DNA of 64,000 nucleotides from the NCBI GenBank assembly GCA_946406115.1, contig OX291549.1, positions 20,545,901 to 20,609,900 of the forward strand, given 5' to 3'. Shown in pieces: positions 61,701 to 64,000 of this stretch; the stretch's first letter is position 1, and every line of letters starts with the position of its first letter. Below the pieces are notes generated by a model. The model was not told the origin of the DNA, did not search any database, and was given only the letters and a program-made list of their open reading frames with translations. A program made the position numbers and the translations under genes. This stretch comes from Apoda limacodes (Eukaryota; Arthropoda; Insecta; Lepidoptera; Limacodidae).

Positions 61701-63992
61701 TCAATGTATGTATAATCTTCACGGAAATTTATAACTTGTTGATCTGTTGATAAAATGTAATGAATAAATAATAAATGCAATTCAAAATCCGAAAGTATTG
61801 TTCAATAAAGAATGCAAAACCGTTAAAAGATTTTTCAAGTCAGGTTTTTCAAAATTATGCCTCGTTAGCAAAATACGCGGCTTAGTAGTGGCTGACTTTT
61901 CTTTCGTTTTTCAAAAAAACAAGCTTTTATTATTTGTAAATAAAAATTTAAAAATAATTCAATTCTGAAAAGAAATGTACCATTTTATAGATACATTACA
62001 TGCCATTTTTTTAAATAAAAGCACGTTACACCTTCTTTATTTCTTTTGCCGTCAAAATGTAACACGCTTCAATGAAAATAAGGTTTTTTTTTTATTTTAG
62101 GTTAACAATCAAATGCCCATACGAAAACGTGAATCAAACTTTATATGGTCCCTTGAAATTACAGTAGCGAATTCAAATTTTCTCCCCTCCACGAATTTCA
62201 ACGTTAGCGCGTTTTAAACGTGAAACATAAACGATTGATAGGTACATTATATCCCATTTTTGCCATCAAACACACTTTTTTTTTTAAGTGTGTTACATTT
62301 GGCGGCAAGAGAAAAAAGAAGATGTAACGCGCTTTTATTTTAAAAAAATAGGATATAATGTACCCATAAAATGTTATTATTTCTTAACAGAATTGAATTA
62401 TTTTTAACTTTTTAGGTTTTTTATTTACAAAGAATAAAATCTTGTTTTTAAATTTTTATTTTTAACTTTTAAGTATTTATGATTCGGGATTTTTGATCAT
62501 GTTGTTCCCACGAGTATATAGGACAAAAACGGTCCATCGTCCATTGTACGGGGATAAGGGCTTTAGTACAACAGGGTTCACCCTGGTATCCTGAGGCGCA
62601 ACGTAAGCGATATGACATATTTGTACACACTCATACCATTCAGCCCTCGGCACGTTCTCACCTTGGCATTGGGTCATCCATCTAATCAAATAGAATTCCC
62701 CAAATCTGATTGGATTGATATAGATATTATCTAAGACCAAATAACTGATCAAGACGAATCAAACGAGCCCAAAATCGGTGGGATTGTGTCATTTTATTAC
62801 GGACTTCCTATACTCTGGATACCATCCAGAGACAAAGTACCCGTCAAGACAAATTATACGAGCCTAAAATCGATGGATTTATATCGTTAACAGTACACAA
62901 GTAGGTACAAACTACTTACGAATACCTACGTATTACCATTAGATATAACTTTTAAAAATTCAGTAAGGCAAGACGTAGGTATATAAATGCTAATTATTTT
63001 ATTTTAACAGAATAATATAAAGTTTGTTAACAAAAGTGTAGGTCATAAAGTGTAGGTGTCGTTAGAGATTGTGTCGTATTGTGTTACAATCGCATGTGTT
63101 AAAATGCGTATGTATATGCGTCTAATGCATTTTCAGGTATCTGGCATTCACCCACTGCCCACTATCGCACTTAGTCAATTATAAATTTACTATTTTTAGT
63201 CCGTAACATAATAAATAAATAAATATTTTTGGACATTACACACAGCGCCGTCTATCCCCAAAGTAAGCAAAGCTTGTGTTATGGGTACCAGACAACGGAT
63301 ATAAATAAATACATACACATCATACATAAGTACACCCACACTCAAGACAAACACAAATGTTTAACACATAAATGTTTGTCCAGTGCGGGAATCGAACCCA
63401 CACCCTCTGCACGGCAGTCCATCACACTACCAACTAGGCTGCGAGGGAGCCAAAATAATGCACGGTTATTAACTTCTAAAACCCACAAATAATTTAATAG
63501 ATTTTTTAAATACAAAGTTTTATTTTGTTTTTTTCTGACATAAGATAAAAAACTATTAAAAAAAAAAAACAATTAAATAAATATATTGTGATCTATCTTG
63601 TAAGAAAAAAAAAATATTAAGGTACTCTTTACTCTGCTGAATAAATATACAATTAAATGTTTAGACTAATATTTGGAAAAGTTGACAAACGAATAAAATA
63701 TTATACTTAAAATTCACCATCTAGTACTGGCGAGTTGAAAAGGCCAAAAAACACATTCTGTTGTGTTTAGTTTAGAACACACTAAATTTTAATTTACCTG
63801 TTTCGGGTTGATCACAAATAACATTTTCCTTGGATGTATCAATTGTCTTCTTACATATGAATGGAAAATTTTCGCCACACTGTACGTCATTATACACCCC
63901 ATCGCGGTAAAGTACAACGCAATTCTCATTACCATTTGCGTTATTTGGTTGTCCGGGACGCCAAATGTTATATACGTTCCATACTGGGCCAC
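36418..63992 (-). CDS. Gene L2: multi-CTLD C-type lectin, 21 exons, 3' part of gene
   Basis: Twenty-one minus-strand exons, each with AG/GT borders and phase-1 introns, alternate B,A,B,A without a break and read in one frame to a TAA at 36418-36420. Together they give about 4.7 kb of coding sequence (about 1,560 codons). Exons 5' to 3' are at 63798-63992, 61477-61743, 57879-58073, 55946-56191, 54083-54280, 51992-52255, 50364-50561, 48124-48375, 47269-47460, 46308-46565, 45614-45805, 45038-45310, 44611-44805, 43872-44129, 41557-41748, 40954-41205, 40280-40477, 39072-39329, 38044-38238, 37520-37771 and 36418-36578. The first exon in view is the second half of a CTLD, so the 5' end and signal peptide lie beyond base 64000. 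Known family role: Ca-dependent sugar binding through EPN/QPD and ND loops. A secreted, many-domain recognition protein is inferred from the lack of any hydrophobic C-terminal segment. Possibly one of the lepidopteran proteins labelled mannose-receptor-like. Exon borders were placed by eye and checked by frame. Confidence 0.9.
38044..39329 (-). CDS. L2 module 9: diverged CTLD, KPT in place of EPN (exon A 39072-39329, exon B 38044-38238)
   Basis: Exon A (258 b; acceptor TCTCAG, donor G|GTATGT) has [11 protein letters not shown], then G-Q-N-A-K-E-T-C, where the conserved Trp has become Gly, and P-E-N-E-R-E-A, where the extra Cys is Arg. It keeps a W-N-Q-S sequon. Exon B (195 b; donor A|GTAAGA) has [27 protein letters not shown] and a linker Cys that now lacks its partner. 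The calcium/sugar site (EPN plus ND) is lost, so this domain is unlikely to bind sugar in the standard way. Confidence 0.85.
40280..41205 (-). CDS. L2 module 8: CTLD, EPN type (exon A 40954-41205, exon B 40280-40477)
   Basis: Exon A (252 b; acceptor TTTAG, donor G|GTAAGT) has [25 protein letters not shown] and Q-W-V-F-L-G-I. Exon B (198 b) has [30 protein letters not shown] and linker Cys V-C-D-K-V-K. Its donor reads GTCAGA, a weak 5' splice site compared with GTAAGT elsewhere; it could be a point of variable splicing. It pairs with module 3 in the five-module duplication. Confidence 0.85.
40671..40800 (+). repeat. Repeat family D, copy 2
   Basis: ATACCACTAAGGTGGCAAAC head, then GCCTGATGGTAAGCAG and GATGCCGACCCTTC; truncated at its 3' side. 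In the intron between exon A of L2 module 8 and exon B of module 8's downstream neighbour, antisense to the gene. Confidence 0.7.
41557..44129 (-). CDS. L2 module 7: CTLD with EPD motif (exon A 43872-44129, exon B 41557-41748)
   Basis: Exon A (258 b; acceptor TACAG, donor G|GTATGT) has [26 protein letters not shown] and [11 protein letters not shown], matching module 2. Exon B (192 b; donor G|GTAATT) has [27 protein letters not shown] and linker Cys A-C-S-K. The motif is EPD, between mannose-type EPN and galactose-type QPD, and the ND Asn is Val. Sugar preference cannot be predicted; Ca binding may be impaired. Confidence 0.87.
41760..43860. other. Long intron inside L2 module 7
   Basis: No exon expected or seen. 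41800-41960 looks like a repeat tail (GCCACAACAACTGAGCCGAT); 42770-42810 is a CTTTCCC-rich run; 43440-43475 matches a short motif (ACACTTTTGAATCGTCAA) also present near 10170 and 24705. Confidence 0.45.
44611..45310 (-). CDS. L2 module 6: CTLD, EPN type, without the extra Cys pair (exon A 45038-45310, exon B 44611-44805)
   Basis: Exon A (273 b; donor G|GTATGT) has [16 protein letters not shown] and P-E-N-E-R-E-A, where the usual second Cys is Arg; it carries the extended N-P-T loop shared with module 1. Exon B (195 b; donor A|GTAAGC) has [25 protein letters not shown] and then a T-V-D linker with no Cys at all. Both partners of the extra Cys pair are thus lost together. L1 module 9 shows the same state and a similar T-V-D linker. 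Confidence 0.88.
45614..46565 (-). CDS. L2 module 5: CTLD, EPN type (exon A 46308-46565, exon B 45614-45805)
   Basis: Exon A (258 b; acceptor TGTAG, donor G|GTACGT) has [26 protein letters not shown] and the sequon W-N-Q-T. Exon B (192 b; donor A|GTAAGT) has [30 protein letters not shown] and linker Cys T-C-D-K-P-E-T. It is a textbook member: all four canonical Cys, the extra Cys pair and the EPN/ND calcium site are present. Confidence 0.9.
46870..47080 (+). repeat. Repeat family B, copy
   Basis: ACTAGCGTTTGCCCGCGGTT, CCCGCCCTAAATTAGGTCAT and AGAGGTAACAGACAGACACA mark it as the same family as 30340-30615 and 5450-5765. Confidence 0.55.
47269..48375 (-). CDS. L2 module 4: CTLD, EPN type (exon A 48124-48375, exon B 47269-47460)
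   Basis: Exon A (252 b; acceptor TTTAG) has [24 protein letters not shown] and R-W-V-Y-I-G-I-S-S, and ends with L-D then T|GTAAGG. The usual last base G is T here, so the codon after the Asp begins with T (Tyr with the next exon) instead of G. Exon B (192 b; donor A|GTAATC) begins (x)-E-S-I-S-D-V-Y-N, then [28 protein letters not shown] and linker Cys L-C-D-K-L-E. Confidence 0.86.
47636..47710. repeat. 21-b AT-rich tandem repeat, about 3.5 units
   Basis: Repeated TATTTGTAAAAATATTTATA units in the intron between exon B and exon A of L2 module 4, next to a family D copy. Confidence 0.85.
47720..47810 (-). repeat. Repeat family D, copy 3 (sense to L2)
   Basis: Reverse complement of the D head: GCTTACCATCAGGCGGACCG then TTGCCACCTTAGTGGTATAA. 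In this orientation the L2 pre-mRNA would contain CTGATG|GTAAGC, a good 5' splice-site sequence. Confidence 0.7.
48727..49065 (-). repeat. Repeat family A, reverse copy
   Basis: AAGGGTTCCGTACCTCAAAA, GTCCGTCTGTCAAGACCC and AAATTTGGTACGAAGCAACG are the reverse complement of the 3' and middle parts of the copy at 31266-31800. Confidence 0.65.
49112..49412 (+). mobile_element. tRNA-derived SINE, family S1, copy 3
   Basis: GGTGTTGGCCGAGGGG head, box B GGTTCGAACC at 49160-49169 and the same body and GACGTATGAAGGCTGC end as copy 2, making these two the closest pair. It lies between two inverted family A copies in an L2 intron. Confidence 0.8.
49523..50033 (+). repeat. Repeat family A, forward copy
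   Basis: GTGCGAGCCGGACTCGAGCA, TTGCCGTTGGACATAAG, TATTAACTGCAAATAAATTT, CAGACAGACGGACAACAAAG and TACGGAACCC follow the same order as the copy at 31266-31800. Confidence 0.75.
50364..52255 (-). CDS. L2 module 3: CTLD, EPN type (exon A 51992-52255, exon B 50364-50561)
   Basis: Exon A (264 b; acceptor TGCAG, donor G|GTATGT) has [16 protein letters not shown] (the usual Trp is Phe), P-E-N-T-C-E-S and a slightly longer loop before I-F-E-S-I-D-G. Exon B (198 b; donor G|GTGAGT) has [31 protein letters not shown] and linker Cys F-C-D-T-L-E-T. E-P-N-N-S-G-D and the double-Asn loop are shared with module 8, supporting a five-module duplication. Confidence 0.87.
52340..53440 (-). mobile_element. Jockey-like non-LTR reverse transcriptase, decayed
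   Basis: Minus strand, 5' to 3': [51 protein letters not shown] (53284-52900), then I-N-G-E-Q-L and L-D-S-K-L-Q-W (52875-52640), and [12 protein letters not shown] (52639-52560). The F-A-D-D box block is missing, and the frame breaks near 52870 and 52636. It lies in the intron between exon A of L2 module 3 and exon B of module 2, sense to the gene. Confidence 0.85.
54083..56191 (-). CDS. L2 module 2: CTLD, EPN type (exon A 55946-56191, exon B 54083-54280)
   Basis: Exon A (246 b; acceptor TTTCAG, donor G|GTAAAT) has [26 protein letters not shown] and [11 protein letters not shown]. Exon B (198 b; acceptor TTCAG, donor G|GTAATT) starts G-F-P-A-W instead of G-R-P, then [26 protein letters not shown] and linker Cys G-C-D-K-S. 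The L-N-D motif has become L-S-D, which removes the Asn that normally helps bind Ca; sugar binding may be weakened. Confidence 0.87.
55660..55785 (+). repeat. Fragment of the GACGGACATGG repeat
   Basis: AAATTTCAGCTTTCTAGTAC, GGACAGACGGACGGACATGG and TATAAGGGATTC match the 3' part of the element at 35512-35768. Confidence 0.5.
56550..57200 (+). repeat. Two diverged direct copies of one repeat
   Basis: Copy 1 (about 56550-56780) and copy 2 (about 56985-57200) share the order GGGTGTTATA, GTGTGTGT run, AGCTYTTRARCRGKTGAAC, GATTTGG/AATTTGG, TTTTTAT and TATCAGCTC. The GT run at 56580-56603 is a microsatellite. Located in an L2 intron. Confidence 0.55.
57879..61743 (-). CDS. L2 module 1: CTLD, EPN type (exon A 61477-61743, exon B 57879-58073)
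   Basis: Exon A (267 b) follows the acceptor CAACAG and holds [27 protein letters not shown] and the sequon W-N-Q-T; it ends G|GTAAGC. It has a longer loop after [10 protein letters not shown], shared only with module 6. Exon B (195 b) has [26 protein letters not shown] and linker Cys A-Y-C-S-N, donor T|GTAAGT. The 3.4-kb intron between the halves holds SINE, LINE and other repeat copies. Confidence 0.88.
58190..58400 (-). mobile_element. tRNA-related SINE, family S2, copy 1
   Basis: It shares TTTTGGACATTACGCAC, GATACCAGACAACGAATA and ACAAGACAAACACAAATGTT with the copy at 63205-63455; its tRNA-like head (near 58360) is worn. Confidence 0.6.
58425..59160 (+). repeat. Interspersed repeat with CTATAACTCCAGAACGCACG head
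   Basis: It contains GAACCGATTTTCACGGTTTT, GGTCTCGGGCTCCGTGAGG and GGCGCCGGTGCGTG blocks that I know as a frequent lepidopteran repeat, then a tRNA-like piece near 58865-58920 (TAGTCTAATGGT and GAATTCGATCC). The class is uncertain; a Helitron-like or SINE origin is possible. Confidence 0.45.
59395..60400 (-). mobile_element. Non-LTR LINE 5' part with endonuclease, decayed
   Basis: Minus-strand coding from about 59891: [49 protein letters not shown], then after a frameshift [14 protein letters not shown], the order of an AP-endonuclease domain. The GC-rich stretch 60000-60400 is probably its upstream part. It is sense to L2 and inactive. Confidence 0.75.
60430..60645 (+). repeat. Direct repeat of about 125 b, two copies
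   Basis: Both copies contain TTGTGTTTGTTAxTGTCA, then TTCTTATG/TTTCATG and AAAAAAAAACGGTCAAGTGC. Copy 1 is at about 60425-60520, copy 2 at about 60545-60645. Confidence 0.7.
61165..61435 (-). repeat. Repeat family D, copy 4 (sense to L2)
   Basis: Reverse copy of the family, from GGAATTTATTC and GAGCTCCCTGCCAAGG to GCTTACCATCAGGCGGACCG and CACATAAATGGTAT. It ends about 40 b below the 3' border of exon A of L2 module 1, so it lies directly downstream of that splice donor in the pre-mRNA. Confidence 0.75.
61905..62470. mobile_element. Foldback element with long inverted arms (MITE-like)
   Basis: Left arm (about 61915-62072) and right arm (about 62285-62465) are inverted copies: left AAATAATTCAATTCTG, ACATTACATGCC, TAAAAGCACGTTACACCTTC and AATGTAACACGCTT; the right arm's reverse complement gives AAATAATTCAATTCTG, ACATTATATCC, TAAAAGCGCGTTACATCTTC and AATGTAACACACTT. 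The unpaired centre is about 210 b. No coding capacity. It lies in the intron between exon B of L2 module 0 and exon A of module 1. Confidence 0.75.
62471..63200. other. L2 intron, no recognised element
   Basis: No exon expected. A minus-strand frame at 62477-62752 has no motif I can name and overlaps no splice pattern of the lectin type. Confidence 0.45.
63205..63455 (-). mobile_element. tRNA-related SINE, family S2, copy 2
   Basis: Read on the minus strand, the head has GGCTCCCTCGCAGCCTAGTT, TGGTAGTG and box B-like GGGTTCGATTCCCGCA (near 63380-63405), then the body ACATTTGTGTTTGTC and TCCGTTGTCTGGTACCCATA shared with the copy at 58190-58400. It looks like a tRNA gene only at the head and lacks tRNA folding beyond it. 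Confidence 0.7.
63798..63992 (-). CDS. L2 module 0: exon B only (C-terminal half of a CTLD, QPN motif)
   Basis: The acceptor AG is at 63993-63994 and the donor GTAAAT lies just below 63798; the exon is 195 b, phase 1/1. It reads G-G-P-V-W-N-V-Y-N then [20 protein letters not shown] and F-P-F-I-C-K-K, with linker Cys V-I-C-D-Q-P-E-T. The sugar motif is QPN rather than EPN. It is closely alike to the exon B of module 5 (both have N-G-x-Y-N-D and P-E-T linkers). Its partner exon A is outside the window. Confidence 0.88.
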
Positions 63993-64000
63993 CTGATTTC

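Noticed and set aside
63376..63452. Possible tRNA gene on the minus strand
   Set aside because: Only the promoter-like head resembles a tRNA, and the sequence continues into a body shared with 58190-58400, as expected for a SINE. The same applies to 3327-3600, 27279-27575, 49112-49412 and the fragment at 50815-50880.

Overview
The window looks like insect nuclear DNA, most likely from a moth or butterfly. Coding sequence is broken into short exons with GT/AG borders. Introns are AT-rich and full of decayed non-LTR retrotransposons, tRNA-derived SINEs and short repeat families of a type I know from lepidopteran genomes. The species cannot be named from the sequence.

All convincing host coding sequence is on the minus strand and belongs to two head-to-tail genes, each a long string of C-type lectin-like domains (CTLDs). 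Every CTLD is built from two exons. Exon A (about 245-285 b) carries the N-terminal half (F-R-K-D-Y, Y-K-I-H, W-x-D-A-K-x-x-C, L-F-Y-P-E-N-E-C) and ends at the codons for F-E-T-I-D-G. Exon B (about 175-205 b) carries R-P-x-x-x-V-Y-N-x-W-x-P-G-E-P-N-N, the L-N-D-x-x-C loop, F-I-C-K-K-K and a linker with one more Cys. Every internal intron is phase 1, so A and B exons are frame-compatible modules. Gene L2 (63992 down to 36418; 5' end outside the window) has 21 exons in perfect B/A alternation: a half domain, nine CTLDs of the A/B type and a distinct terminal CTLD with a QPD motif. It ends in a stop codon followed 12 bases later by AATAAA, with no membrane segment at the C-terminus, so this end of the protein looks secreted. 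Gene L1 (23350 down to 1046; 3' end outside the window, first exon not found) has nine complete CTLDs plus one dead half domain (exon A with an in-frame TGA, partner exon B missing).

The arrays show higher-order duplication: a five-CTLD unit in L2 (modules 0-3 match modules 5-8) and a three-CTLD unit in L1 (modules 1-3 match 4-6). Modules have diverged in sugar motif (EPN, QPN, EPD, QPD, KPT, or the whole loop lost) and in an extra Cys pair that is gained and lost together across the two exons. The likely role is a set of large pattern-recognition or carbohydrate-binding proteins, like multi-CTLD mannose-receptor-type and immulectin-type proteins. That role is inferred from the domain family.

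Layout on the + axis: 1-1045 repeats in an L1 intron; 1046-23350 gene L1, with a tyrosine-recombinase pseudogene at 7.2-8.3 kb and retroelement fragments at 4, 11 and 18 kb; 23351-36400 a 13-kb interval holding a broken RTE-type LINE (26.9-30.0 kb), several repeats and one small Kazal-like ORF; 36418-63992 gene L2, whose introns hold a Jockey-type reverse transcriptase (52.3-53.4 kb), a LINE endonuclease remnant (59.4-60.4 kb), SINEs and a long inverted-repeat element (61.9-62.5 kb).
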